This document shows, one piece after another, positions 1 through 15,000 of a stretch of 64,000 nucleotides of DNA. The notes under the pieces are model-generated. The model saw nothing but the letters and a program-made list of their open reading frames with translations. It was not told where the DNA came from and did no database searches. The stretch lies in assembly GCF_037975245.1 (NCBI RefSeq), contig NC_092581.1, forward strand, positions 1,002,501 through 1,066,500, given 5' to 3'. The DNA comes from Apostichopus japonicus. Its lineage: Eukaryota > Echinodermata > Holothuroidea > Aspidochirotida > Stichopodidae. Position 1 is the first letter of the stretch. Each line of letters begins with the position of its first letter. The position numbers were made by a program, and so were the translations under genes.

Positions 1-3000
1 GGTTTTGCTGCAAAGTATGACCAAGAACAAACACAGATAGTTCTTTCTAAATATAATAACAGAGTAATCATTCAATTGATTCAATATGAATCAACACCAG
101 TTGTAAAGTGCAGTATGAAAAAAGGAGCATGGCTAATGTGTTACCAAAGTTTCTGCAAGACTGCCCATACTCAAGTTATGTCACCATGAAAACTGGTGAT
201 ATCAACATTACCACAACTTGACTATGTAGGAACCATGCAAACAGACATTCCAAAATGACTAAATTATTGTTTTGAATGAAGTTTTTATTTTAATGTCTTC
301 TGTGGCCATTTTGGGCAGCTATTGCAATTTGTGGTTTATTAAACATAGTGTCCCTTTAAAAAGACGCACCCCAGATTCTGTTTATCAGTGTAAAGGCTAA
401 CTAACTGTTATATAATTTATATGTCTACCATTGAAACGGATGAGTTTTTTAAAATTCTTGTCTAACAACACTTTCAGACGACCGACAACCACTCTAACCA
501 TCAGAATTTCTATCGCTATCATTCATGTGAACGAAACATGGATATTTTTTATTATAAATAAATTATTATTAAATATATTAATATTTTGAATTTTATAAAA
601 TAATGAGGATAAGGAATGAAACCAACCTGGATTTTCGATTCAACTAACGGTAAGAACTCTTGAAATATGTAGTCAATGTTGTTCATTACATTGGCTCGCC
701 CGTCTTCAAATCTATCGGATTTAGCAGCTAGAGACATCAGGTCAACGTGATTCTCTACGACTTCAGATATCACGCTGATGATGTCCGGATGAAGCTGGAA
801 TAAAAGACAGAACACAAACAAAGAGAACTAGCTCATGATCTGTAAGAGCAGAAACTAACTCCACTGAGCAGTTCCATCTCATTTCTACATTGACAGAGTA
901 CAGGACTGCCAACAGCTGGAGCAAATCAATGTTTCAACAGCTGTTTTGAATTTAATCTGCAGTCTTATTTGACCTACAGAGCATTCCTTCAAATGTCATT
1001 GTAATTGATCAAGCTATTGATACCCTCTCAGGAGGGGAGAGCGTTTTGTCATAAATCATAGTATTATGTACATCTCTTGAAACAGGTGTGTTACTTACTG
1101 TTATGAAGAGTTTAATAACAGATTTGAGGGGACTTTTACCTCTGGTATATACAGTTTGAGTGCCTCCCTCAGGAATGATAGCACCACTTTAACGAAAGCC
1201 ACTGTACTGGTAGCAACCTTCACAAAGCATTGATCTAGAAGAGATATTTGAAAAGAAATAATTTTGTGGGAAAACCAATGAGGAATTATTCACAAACTGC
1301 TTTATGTACAAAAACACCTCTTCACATAAAGTTATAATAATGTTATTCAGAGTTAGTCAAATTTATTGAATATAACTAGACCTTAATCTATGCATCCTTT
1401 TCCATCAGTTTTTTTTCAAATTATTATTAAATTTTCCAAAGTTTTGGTTCAAACTGAATCTCAAAAAAGGGCACATATGAATTGAATGAAAATGTCATCA
1501 AGATGCTTATATTATATTAATATTTTTACTTGTCAGAAACAAAACAAAATATCCACCACTGAACAATTCTGTTAGCAGTTAATTGATTAACAATTAAGAC
1601 ACAATTTTCAGACACAAAACTCGTTTTTGATAAGAGAAACAAAGAAAAGAAAAGTAAGAAGAAACAAAGAATAAAAAACAATAGAAAGAAAGCAACATGA
1701 CACTCTTCTTATCTTACCATAGACAAGTTGCTGGAAATTTTCATACCCAACTTTCTGCATCTCTCCGATTAATGTATTAGCAGCGTTGGGATTCTTCAAG
1801 TTCATCGGGTACCACTTTTCTTCCTGATGAGGGAAAAAAATGAATGAATTTTCAAACTGATTTTCCAAGGATTTGTTACGATCTTCCATAAAGCTGATTT
1901 TCATTACCAAATGGAATGTGCAAGGGTAGTGAAAGTCCAATCGTTTTTGTTGATACATTCTGTTTATAGATCGAAAGAACTGCTTGAAATGGGCATAACC
2001 CTGTAATGACCGAATTTATCCCACTATGGACATTGGTAGGGATCGTTGGTCAAATTATTAATTTAAGATGATATGCGCAGCGAGGTTCCTATGTAATGCC
2101 ATGTGTGCCTTATTTCTGCTTTGTGTAGCCTCTTTCCCATTGAGCAATTGGCTAGTAGCATCATCTTGTCACGACACCCAATTAATATGACTATGCACGT
2201 GCATTTTGCCTGATAAAAGATATTGTATTTGTAGAAATACATAGCTGCTTAGCATTGTCTGCTTCAAATAAGGAACTAATGCTTTATCCAGAAAGCTCAC
2301 CATGTCTAAATACCCGGAGGGGTTTGCCAACTGTTTATTTTTTGCCAAAACCTTCACCTCTGATACCCCCTCTCAAACTTATGGCATCATAAGGCTGTCC
2401 TCCAACCCCTCCCACACCAAACACCCATCTTGTGTTACCCAACAAGCCAGAGAACTGACCATGTTTCTATGTCTGGAGGCTTCTATTAACTGTTCTTTGT
2501 TATATTGTAGGACGTCCTGCATCCCCTTTAACATAAGACTATTGAGGACAAAGGTTAGATCGAGACCAATCACAGAGAGGCTGGAGCAGTGAGTCCTTGC
2601 GATGGTGACACAGTCAGCGACAGCTCCGATGTTAGACTGCTTGGCTAGTGCTTGGCGGGAAAACTGGTTAACAAACCCCTTCAGCTCTGCCTTGGTCCAG
2701 ACTACAAAAGCTGTTGATGAGGCAATCATGAAGTCAACAATTTAGCCTCCAGAAATCAGAAACCTTTTCTAAATTTCCAAGCTTAGAATTTCTCTCGGTT
2801 GTACATTGGAATGTGTTAGGTGGTGGATTATAGGAACTGTAACATCAACATACCTAATATTAACAATTGAGAAAAAAGAACCAAAAAACTCTGCATCTAG
2901 ATATAAACTTTGGATACTACCAAAATGCAACGATGCTTAATATTACATTTCTGAGAATATGCCACAAATGAAAGGCAGGAATCGCTCACTCTAATACAAA

Positions 3001-6000
3001 GAAAAAGCTGCCGGGTAAAATGAAACTGCCTTCATGGCATAAAATACAAAAAATAATTAGATTACTAAAATGAGTTATGACATAAACTCATAAACCACCC
3101 TTCTGAATGTTTCATTAAAGCTGCCAAATAACTTTAATTGCACACCTTTCATTTACTATTGTAATCTACAAAACCATAACTCACAAGATGTAGAACCTTT
3201 ACTTTGTAAGAGTATCCTACTGATGCAAAACCAGCTGGCCTCATCCATCTACACACACACTAAAATTGCAGTTGGCCATGACATTATCATAAGTTTTGGT
3301 TTCTGATATATGAGCAATATTCATATTTAATATAATTTATGGAATTAGAATAAATGAAATCTTCAAGTAATGGCTATCTACATGACACCAACCACTGTGA
3401 TGACTATGTATGTTAAAAATATAACTTTGTGTGAAGTGAAACCACACACACACATAAACAAACGAGGAACAAATATAATAAATCCCCCAAAAAACATGAC
3501 ATTACTTTGAAATATTACAATTTCTTACCCGAGAAACACCCCTGCTGTTCATTAAATGTAAATTTGAACTCCTTGCCGGTTTCAATGATATGATTAAAGA
3601 AAAGACGACATAGCTTGGTGACATATAGATGAGCAGCGCCCTCTATTTTGAGATATCTCAATGACTGTTTGATAGCTGTGCTTCTGTTTTTGAGATAAAG
3701 ATCACAAGCCTGCAATTTCAGAGAGAAAGAAAGACAAAAAATAAAATAAGGATTTTCTCGGAAGCTGAGTAGGAGTAATATCTTCGTGGATTTAACGAAG
3801 CTTCGAATGACAATATGAATTACCTAGTGGACAGAAGGAGAATAGATTTTAGACTTCTACTGAAGTTAGGACTTTCATCACAGTTAGTTTGAGGTATCTC
3901 AATCATCATTTCACAGATGTATTTCTGTTTTTGAGATAAACATAACAAGCCTGCAAGGTCAGAAACTAAGGCAAAATAATACACTAGCAGGGAAGCAAAG
4001 CAGGGGCAATATTTCCATGGCTTAAATACAACTTCTAGTGAGAATATAAACATCTAGTGAATATAAGGGAGTTAGATTTTAGATTGTGTGGATTAAGGGT
4101 TTACATCATGGTGTTAGCTATGAGGTATTATACAGGCATCATTGGTTATAGCTGTAGGACTGTCATATAGATTATGGTGTCAGCTTTGCTATCTGATAGG
4201 GAACAAATCGTATCAATTGTTGAGTCTAATAAATGCATGATTAGTTTCAGATGTGGTGTAAGCATTAGAGCCTCATGATTGTACCTATAACACAAGGTGC
4301 AGCAGTCTAATCATCTTAGCCTGTGGGTATCAGCAGCAGCATAATATATGGCAACAGCAGTGGGATTTTATATGGAACATATGGTATCAGCGGTGGGATT
4401 TCATAAATGGTTCCGTGGCATCAGTTTCAGGTTGGGTAAATGTTGTGAAGATAACTGCATGTCATCAATAAATAACAATGCATTCATTGTTGTGTTTATT
4501 GATTTAATTTCATGATTTAATGCCCTGACATGTTCGTGCTTTGCAGGCGACCTTATTGTTCGTAATGATGTGGTTTAATACGAATAACTTACTAGTGTGC
4601 TTCTTCCAAGTCTTATGAGTTGTGTGACTGCTCTTCTTGTAACCTGTGGACCACCTCGTAGAGACTTCTCAGGAGAACCTTGCAGCTCTCTCGTTAAAAC
4701 ATCTGTTAATTGTTTAACCCTGTTATCTACCCTGGATCTGTGGGAAAAAGAGACATAGAAACTGGAACGTTTTTGTTGATGTTTGAACAAGTGTGATTGC
4801 TTCTTTTCTTTTTGATTGGGGTGGGGTTGGGTAGGGTGGGGGTGGGGCAGATGACCCCTCACACCACTGCAAGCCATGATGGGGGGAGTTGTCACTGTGA
4901 TTCTTGAAACAATCGTAACCACTAAAGCTAACCTTCTTGCACCTTTCTCACATCTTTCAACTCTTATTGTCAACAAAAGTGGACTTACTTGACTTCTTTC
5001 AGGGGTGGAGTCATCGGAATTTGTTCCAAATATCGAGTAGCTGTAGGTCAAACATTGAGACAGCCAAGCAATGTTAGCTGCTACAAAATTATAAAATATT
5101 CAAAGATGGTAGCTATTGAATTGACATGTACACAAGCTGCCCCTACTTGCCTTAATCATTTTCAGGACCAGTCTTGGTGGTTTTATAACCATCAAGTTTG
5201 CTTTCTGAGTACCAACACCAATATGTCCATAAAAGTCAACTCCTTAGAGTAGGATGAAAAGTCTCTACTTTTGAAACTGTTAAAGGATGAAGCAATGCTT
5301 GGCAGATGCAGATCATTCGTCTCATCCACGAAACCAGTGTGTTTATTAGGTCATGATAAATAAAAAAATCCAACATCTTCAGATTCAGCATTTGCTAAAG
5401 TCCATCGCTACTACAGAAAACAAACATCGTAATAAATAATTTATAATTTATAGAAGTAAGAGAATTATGCTTTGTACAAATTTAATCATTTTGAAATGAT
5501 CATCATTTCCTCCTGCTTCAGAACATAATGGAATCACTTTAAACGTAAACAGCCATTAAGTTAAAATGAAACATACAAAACCATCAATTCAACAGTAAGA
5601 ATATTCGGTGTACTCTATTCCTTTGTCACGTCAAAAAAAACAATGCACTACAAAATATTGTCTCTCTTCACTATTTAACACAAGTTTCTATGACAACAAA
5701 TATATCTAAATAGCTATGTTAGGTTTGTTGTACCTTTCAGAACCATATCTGCTGCTTCTTCAAAGTTCCTCTGTGCTATGGACATATCTAGATCCTCTGG
5801 TAGTTCCTCCAGCCACTCGGCATTCTGTAAAGTCGTTTCATATATGTGAGCTGCAAATGGATTGTTTTCATCAAAAGCTGTGAGAGAACGTACCACAGAG
5901 ACAGACGTTAACATATCCTGGAAGGTACGTTACCAGGAAGATACCATTTAGCTCTTCTAGCCATTCTTGCTCACTGTGAGATTGGTTACTTGTACATTCA

Positions 6001-9000
6001 CGGTGCCAATGACTTTACAGTAGGGTCTCACCAAGTGTTGGATATTGAGTAACAATATTAAACAGCAGACTGACTGTCAAAAATTACTACCCAGTCCAAG
6101 CCATGTCTACTCGGTCCATTAAACTCAGTACTATTAACACCTTCCTCAATTTTAGGTTTACGATTCAAAACAACGGGAGAGAAACAATCCATGTCTTCTT
6201 GTCATTTTGGTGATACTGGTTCCTTTTGATTTGATTTGATTTATTTTTGTTCTATCACAACAATTTGTGCCAATATTGTAATTGTTTACGTATGATGATA
6301 CTTAGGGACCAAAGGATGCCATTTCCTACTTGTGAGATACGGCTGATTATCTATTACCTGTGATGCTAGGGATGTATGTAAACTATTCCCCTGTCAACAT
6401 CAACTCTGACAGTGCAAGGGACATGGTGTCTCATATCCCTGCTTGCGTGGGACAGTTGGAAATGACCTCATTGTGTATTTACTCTGCAAGCGGTACCCAA
6501 TGTATGTTCACTATTCTACTGTGCCCTTAAACCCAGACAGAGCAAGCTACACGTTATCTCATTTTCTTGCTGGCGAGAAATTAGTTCAAGGTTACATTAT
6601 GTGTAATGTTTTACTAACCTCCCTTACCAGCTGGTGACTGTAATATTTGTTCTGTGAGACCCCTCTTCTGTGTGCTAGCAGCGGCTTGTATCTTCTTAGC
6701 CTCTTCTAACCTGTCCAGCCAATCTCGCTGCAAAGTAAACAAAACACCAACACCACACATGAAGGATTCTTTCTCCTTATAAAAGAAGCAAATATAACCT
6801 ACACATTCTTCTGTCTCTGTTTTGGTGTTAGATGAAAAACTTCATCTTGTCCAGATAGTCAGTTCTCAAATCTTGACATGTTACAGAAAATTTTGGAAAA
6901 AAATGATAAAATAGGGACAAAATTCACACTTAGTTCCAATCTGGATTTCTATACCCTAAAGTGAGAAAATATCTCTCTTTCCTTTCAAAACTGCTAGATA
7001 TGTACTTTTCTTTAATGGAAAACTTTAAGTTTGGAAATTAAAATGCACACGGCACATAAATATGAAAACATAGAACTGCATTTGTTATTTTATACTAGCA
7101 GAAAGCAACTCTGCACACCTTACCTTTGTTTTGGCATTTTCTGCACAATAAATATGTTGGTCTGGAAATCTAAGCACCTTGAAAGCATTCTTTGCACCTG
7201 AAACAAATAAAAATGATGTAATTGTGGAATACAAATATTCTCAGAAAAATGGATATAGGTATGCTTGTGAAAATGTATGGTTATGTTATGTCTGCATGCA
7301 TGCAAGATGTATGGTATGTGTGGGTGTCTATAATGTGTTTGTTTCAGATGTAATGTTTCCTTCAATGTTAACACTGGAGGAGCATAATATTTGTATTTAA
7401 AGTTCTTGGTTTGAAATGTGTTTTGATAGACAACACATCAAAGACGATTAAAGTTGTCGGTTTCTAAACATAAATTGACCACACCGTGTAATAATGAGTT
7501 GGTAGTATTTGATTCTCTTTACATTTCGGAGACTTCTGAGTAAGATAAGTCTGTGTTTTCTCTGTAATACAATATGGCTTCATTCCCTACTGCACAGGCT
7601 CAATGTAAACTTCCTTTTAAAGAATGAAAAAATCTCTACTAATTCTAGAAATATCATTGATGTTAATGAAGCCATAGGAGTTGACATCTATAAAACAACT
7701 TTCAATGCTATTTATTATAAAAATCCCATATCATTGCTGGTCATTAGCTAGCATAGTCAAGATTCATTTCAAAAGAAAGAATGTCACATTTTTTTATCAG
7801 TTTTTTAATTTGTTTTCATCATATGACTAATGTGACTATGTGACTAATATGATATGATATCTATTTTTGATATATATATATTCAAATTCAAAAGCCTATT
7901 ACCAACTTACATTCAACATCTCTGACATTGACGACGGCCAGACTGTCCAGTTCAAACAAGGCTTGGAATTTATATCTCACTGGACCTCTCCTATCGAAAG
8001 CAGAGAGAAGATTATCATGATTGAGAACACAGACACACACATACACACACACACACAGTACTACATGGGCCTGCAAATAGAGGACTACTATTCAGACGTA
8101 AAGCTACATAGCAGTTCCTGTGGACGTTTACCTAAGCAGAGTGTATGATTAATTGAATAAATAATTAAGAGATGGTATTAATTGAGAAAAACATCGGTCC
8201 AACTCCCATCCTGATAGCTTGTTCCATTGTTAAGATTTAAAAAATAATAATAAAAAAATTAATAAATGAAAAAAAATTGAAATTGAAATGTCTCCATTTT
8301 ATTTTGATAAGTGCATTACACTATAACATGTGATGTGATATGTCGACAATTCACGTACATTCTTCAATAATGCAATATGACAAACCCATCACAAATTGAA
8401 ACCTCTCTTTAAAGTCTAATGGGGTCACACGATGATACCTTACCAATGTGGAATAACATCCTGTCCTACAGTTGAACTATTTCGAATATGACAATCTTTG
8501 CAGTTTTTGACACAGAAACAAAAGCAGCTGTTGATATGTATCGCTTCCCAGATGCATTCATCCGGATAATTTGAATAAAGGGCAGTATTTTCATATATTC
8601 AAAGAACAAGAAAAGCAATGAAAAAATTTGAATTGGATCAATTTGGTGCTTCTTTACACACACTCTGTTAGCCTAGAGGATTTTTGCATTTATTGCCAAT
8701 AACCCCCACTCTCCCAATTCCCCTTCCCCCCCCAAAAAAAAATGCCATTCCAGTTTCTTGCAGATTAAAATTTTGGACTGTCTCGACCCGCTTACTACAC
8801 AGTCAGTAAATGGTCTGAAATATGGTAACACTGTTATAGCCTTGGTAGGTTTTTTTGGGTTTTGGTAACAGGACCCAGCAATAGAGGCCCTTGAAGTAAT
8901 TTGGGCAGTTTGGACAACGTCAATCTATGACATCATAACCTGATCATACTTTTTGATAAGTTTGGGGGGGAGGGGGCTTTTGGTAAGATTCAATTTTTAT

Positions 9001-12000
9001 TTTCTCTCAACCTGCAAATCACATATGTGTCTTGGTTTCATTCTACGCACAGTAGAATAAGAGTGCTTCGGTTGTGGGGAGACAGGTAAGCAAGGAGCGA
9101 ATAACATATGTATATTTGTCTGGGTGAATTGCTTTTTTGTCTCTTTTAGGTTATCTATGAAGAAACAATAAAATGCTGAACAATTCTTCTTGAAGTAAAA
9201 GAATATGCGTTCTGCACTGAATTTTGTCACAACCTGGAGAAATCACACTTGACTATGACACAAACATATCTGTTCACTAAAATATAACTTGTCACTTTAG
9301 TTAACCTTATCGGCAGCAGCAGTAGGCCCAATCATTCAAATATCTGCGACTGAAACTATAAGACTCACCTGTTGCGTATGAAGGTAGTCACCACCAGACT
9401 GTCATTAAGTAGATAGATGTGAACTTTCTGAGTCTCGAGGTAAGTCTCTCCATCGAGCTCCACTAGGTCACCGTCATGGACGATGTATCGGTTGGGTATC
9501 TCGGCAATCCTCTGTAAAAGACGACAGATTCGAGAAAGCATATGAGAAATCATGTTTTATGATAAAATGTTACGTACACCCATGCACACTTACTGTAACA
9601 AAGTTAACAATCAGAAATTGCAGATGGGAGAGATTTACAAAGAATGGTCACGTCTCTTAAAGTGATGAAGGCTAATCCTGTACAGTCAATTCACAGATTT
9701 ATTTAGCTGTTCAAAGTTTTTGTTGCAGCCTTTGACAGCTCTGAATTGTGTCTCTTATAAAATACTAAAATTGATACATATATAAATTGTTGCACTTGTA
9801 TAGCAATTGGCCCATGTACTTTTGCTACATATGTGATCATGAATACATTATTCCCTGATATGTGGTAAAGACAACCTGTTGCCTAAGGCAAGCGACACAG
9901 TACACACACTTCTTATTAATAATCTCAAATGGAACACAACATCTGAGAAGAGAGAATTTCTGTTCATAAGACCAAAAGAGCCGACAAAAAGGTGCAGTCT
10001 TGCAGGGACCTGGACATTTCTCTAGTTTTAATAAACAGCGACAGCACGTAACGCAGTATTCAATAATCTGCAAACTTGTTTTTACTTGGAAAACCAATGA
10101 ACTTGAAACTGGAAATTCAATTTCAGCCATTTCAGAAGTCTGCTACAGAACCCATAATCGAATAAATTCAAGCAGGTGGTGTGCTCCTATAAGAACTAAC
10201 CTATTTTAGCTCATCAAATTAAACTTAAGAATCTAACTTTGTAACTAAATTTGCAAATGCAGATCTAGTGGGAGAAACCCTAGCTGGTAAAGAATGTATA
10301 CCAATAAATGAATAGATCACCTTTGCCCCAATTCTTATGCAAAGTAGTCTAGCCTCTGTATATCTATTATGAAGTGCTGTGGGCATGTCATAAATAAATT
10401 TTTTCTAAAGTAAATGTCATCCACGGACGGGAAAATAAAACGGCACAATATTTAAATGTTGTGCTTTGTGAGAGATGTTACCTTAACAACAACTCCAGTT
10501 TCTCTACGGTTATTTACCATACCCATCTTTAACCTTTCAAAGCCATTCTTTCGGGAGAATTGAAACTTACCGAACATCCTTCCACTCTATCTAATAGGCT
10601 GGCAATGCTTCTCTTCTTGTCATCTGGATTTTGGGCAGCTAATTTATCCTTGCTGGATTCATCTGAAAAAAGGAGAAGTTATTTGATATTTGAAAGTCGA
10701 AACCCGCATAAATACTAGGTAGAGAGAGAAGAAATTTAGCTACAGAAAGAAATCTTTAGCATTTACTGCAGACCATAGTTTGCACTTACATCTGGTCAGT
10801 AAATTTCTCCAATTGAATATGAGTTGATAGTACTGCATTTCTCATCCTTGGTTTCCTTAGAAACAGATGGATTTCATTTAAAAATGCAGTTGTCAGTTTA
10901 CATTTACTGGGGTGGAGGGGGGGGGGTGTGACAGAGGAGCATAATCCTTCTATGAAATATGTGACTAACTTCTTTGTCAACCATCCAAACACATAGATAA
11001 ATATGCCAAGATAAGACAATGGAAATATGGTAGAGATGCAGAGAAGTGCCTATCACACTCACTGGAATGCAACACTGTGTACATATATACTCTGAATGTC
11101 AAAAATGCAACATTTTCTACTGTAAATACAAATTTCTTTGCATGACAGACTTTTACAGTACACAGTAACAAAGCTGGCATGTGGTGTTACTCACTCTGCC
11201 ATTGACATATCATAGACTCATAAAACTCATCAAAACCTATACAATTAATAACTTCTCAATAACTTAATTGCTACAATCAAATGCTCAGAGACTTAAAGGA
11301 AACTTTTTGATTTTGTTTTTTAAATTCTACCAAAGAATAGTAGTTTGCTTATCATTAACTTGAAGTGTCACAGTTTACCTTTGGCTGAGTTTGACATCTC
11401 TAACATGTCCCCCATAATGGACTTCTGCTCGGTCAGTAAGTGGCTCAGTTGATACATCTCACCTTCCAAATCTGAAAGAGCAATCAAGATTAAAGTCGAG
11501 AGTAGAACAAAGAGTACCTTCTTACATCTTCAGCAGGCTATCTTGAGAGACAAAAATATAAGTCAATCTAATGACATTGGACTGTGTTGTTAATACTACA
11601 AACAGCTGATGGTATTAACACCCTACTGTATATATATATGCAAAACACTACTAGACTGTGTGTGGTGAATGGTCTTAATGTAATAATCACAACATAGTAG
11701 AAATACATTTCTATCTAGTCCCTGTGGCTAGTGATAAGCTCAGTGGCATCGTGTCTATTAAATACAAATTTATACACATTGTTTAATGCCATTAACATAA
11801 AATGTCCAAAACTATAAAAATAAAAAAATACCTAAAGTAAAGCCTAGCTCGATATGAAATATCACATAGAACTTAATTCCTGACTACTAGCTACATGGAT
11901 CACAAGGAAAAATTTACATCTGTATCGCATAGCAACGTGCTATTCGAAATGGCCAAAATGCTACACAAGTTTATCCGTCGATGTTTAGAAGTTTAGTACA

Positions 12001-15000
12001 CAAGGTACCATTGGCAGTGTATGAAGTATCTTACGAGAAATAAAATTCATAAACCATACACTGACAACCGGAAATTGCTTTTGTCAATTCTATCCAGGGT
12101 CAAGTTTGTGGGTTATCCAGGAGACTTGTTGTAAAACTGCGACTATCCTTAGGGGTACACATCTAAAAGGACAACCATTTTGTTAACAGTACATAAAAAC
12201 ACACAACACCTGAGTTACATTGATCATACCTATAGGGCAACTAACTGTTGGAAATTCTTAAGAGCATATATATCCCATTTGTTTGTGGGTTGCTGATACA
12301 TATCAGACAACCTTTAATTTTGGGCACTTCCAAAAGGCATAAAAGATTTTGAAGCTACAAAACCAATTTGAAAATTGTAAATTACAGTTAGCATTAGAAT
12401 CTAAGTCAAGTAAAACCTTGCACCTTAGAAATGCTTTAATTTAATGAGATTTAATATATACTTATCATCTACAAATGTATAATTTTATAATAAAAAGCAA
12501 TTTAGGACAAAAAGGACAGTCCACTGATGTTTCCTACTCTGTGCATATACGATGCTGTGCTTTAGTACACTGACCTACAATAATTGGGCTAGCCTTCATT
12601 TATAGTGTTGTATTTGTATGGTGACTTTAGCAATGACTTAATGCACAAATAACACAAAACTGTAAAAGGGTGTGAGACGTACAGGAAAAGACAATTATCT
12701 AGTTGTCTCTTTCAATAAGCATTGTTTCCTTTAATTAATTAAGCCTTGACCTTGTGTTATGGTTTCTTAAAGTCTGAGAAAGTCACTCACACCTCTGCTA
12801 CTGTATATAGTGTGAGTTCTTAATTACTGTGTGAGGACACTTCTTTAAATTATAACAGTTACCTGTTCCTTCTTCTATCCTTCTGTCCTGTACATTAGAG
12901 ACACACAATATCACATGTCACTGCTGCCTATCAAGTTCAGCAATTGTTTGTTTCAATGTGATGTTATGAGATGTAAAGTAAAGCAAAGTTTTGCAATTGG
13001 GCCAATTTAAGTAAACCTAACTGAGCATTTTACAAACTACTGTATGACAGCAAATCATAGAAGTTAACACAACTTCTCTTTAATATCACAAGACCCTTTA
13101 TCCTGAATGAATACCTCTGATGCTGAACATGTCATTGCAGAGGATTTAATCAACATTGTTCTACTCCTTATTGATTAATTGAAATGACACTTGACTGCAG
13201 TAATGTACCACAGTATGTTTAGTAGAGGTTTACTGTAGTATTGTATCATGCTGAGGGGCACCAAGTCAACAAAACATATTAAATTTAAAAGGCACTCTTA
13301 CATTATGAACTGTTCTTTCGAAAGTCATCAAAATGAATAATTGACACATATTGACCATGCTGTGCCCAAATTTACAAGATGGAGTTACTTGCAATCTAAC
13401 CTAGGCTAAACATATTTGGCCACGCAAAATCACCGGTTAGTCTCAATTCATTTCAACACAGAAAGCCTTTTTGTCTCACAAGTTTGTATATTTTCATTCC
13501 CAAAACTTGCACACAGTTCATGCCAAAGTTTGTAGTTCTTGCACATAACAATGTTGACATGTCACATAGGTTAAATCACAAATTGAGCTATTCAAGCAAC
13601 CACAGGGTGAAAACCTTCAAATTTAATAAATTTGGTTTACAAATTATTAGAAAATACAGTAATTTTAACCATTCTGATTTTACACCCTGGTTATAAAAAT
13701 AATCTTGCCAAAATTAATATCACTTCTACAAATGTCTTGATTATGTTTGTATATACTTAAAACTTGTTTTGGACTGTTGAAACTAGTTAGTCTAATATGA
13801 CAAATTCTTACATGAAATTTCTTTAGCAGTATCAATAAACTGCTTGTAATTTCTGTAAACATTCTTCTTGAGGGCCACAGATGTATCATCGCTGAGCTTT
13901 TGAATTCTTTGCTTCTCTTCAATGAGATCCTGATAGACATCACCGCCACTTGAAATTTCCTGGACATCTGTCAACACGGAAACACAAACATCAAGAAATT
14001 ACAAAATAAAGGACTAATAAAAAAAAATTAAAAAAAACAAATGAGAGAAAAAGAAATGAATTAAGAATGAATGCCTTCTATGTCACAAACCATTCCCTTA
14101 AGAGTAAAGATCACAAAGTTATACAAAGTCACCAAGGAGGCCTACTGTAGAAGATAATGAAAGTTCACCCAATCCATGTTCTGCAAACTGCTAATGATAA
14201 CTGAACTTTATTAATTGCAGGATGGGGAAAAACTCTGGAACCTCAGGTCCTTGTCTTGGAACTCATGTATTGTTAGCTCCGTATTAGCAGAGTCCCTTCA
14301 ATAGAAACTTGACAAATGTCAGCTCTTGCTTGACTATAGTACATGCTTTGATGATAATGTTATTAGACACAGCCTCTATTTTCTAGTACTTAAAAAATCT
14401 GTACTGTATAACCTAATTTCAACTAAACATTGACTTAACAAAAGTGTATAACTAAAGATATAGTACAGTAGTATGACATAATGGTAATGGAATGTACATG
14501 CAGAAAGTCATGGTTGGGTCATACAAGCTGGAAAAGGGGAATGTTTTGTTAGAAGAAGTATGGAATGTATAATGCTTAAAACAAGATTGATTGCATATTG
14601 TTATTTTAATTATATCAATTAAATATTTAGTGGAGAATTGGTTGCCATCATTAGCCGAGAATGTTACAGTACATGTTACGCTTCCTGTCAAGTCAGATTA
14701 TGTGGTTTGTACCAAATTTATAGAAAAGAGACCATGATTCAATGCATGTACAGTAGTGTCAGTTCTTTCTGATAAAAAACCCTAGTGTATAATGGTATGT
14801 TCCATCATCTTCGGCCAATACTAATGGTCACGTATGCCTAGCGACAGTAAAACTTATGTATGTGGCTTGAACGAAGATACCTTTTTCATGCAAACTTAAT
14901 GTTGTTCAACTTATATCCATTAATACTGTTGTTGTTGAGAAATTGATCATTGGAGGTTGGATTTGATGTGTCACATATCATTTTAAGCACAGGAAAGAAT

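Noticed and set aside
1608-2729. Frames extending beyond EXOC8 exons 13 and 14
   Set aside because: The extensions read into introns; true limits are set by GT-AG signals and alignment to the family.
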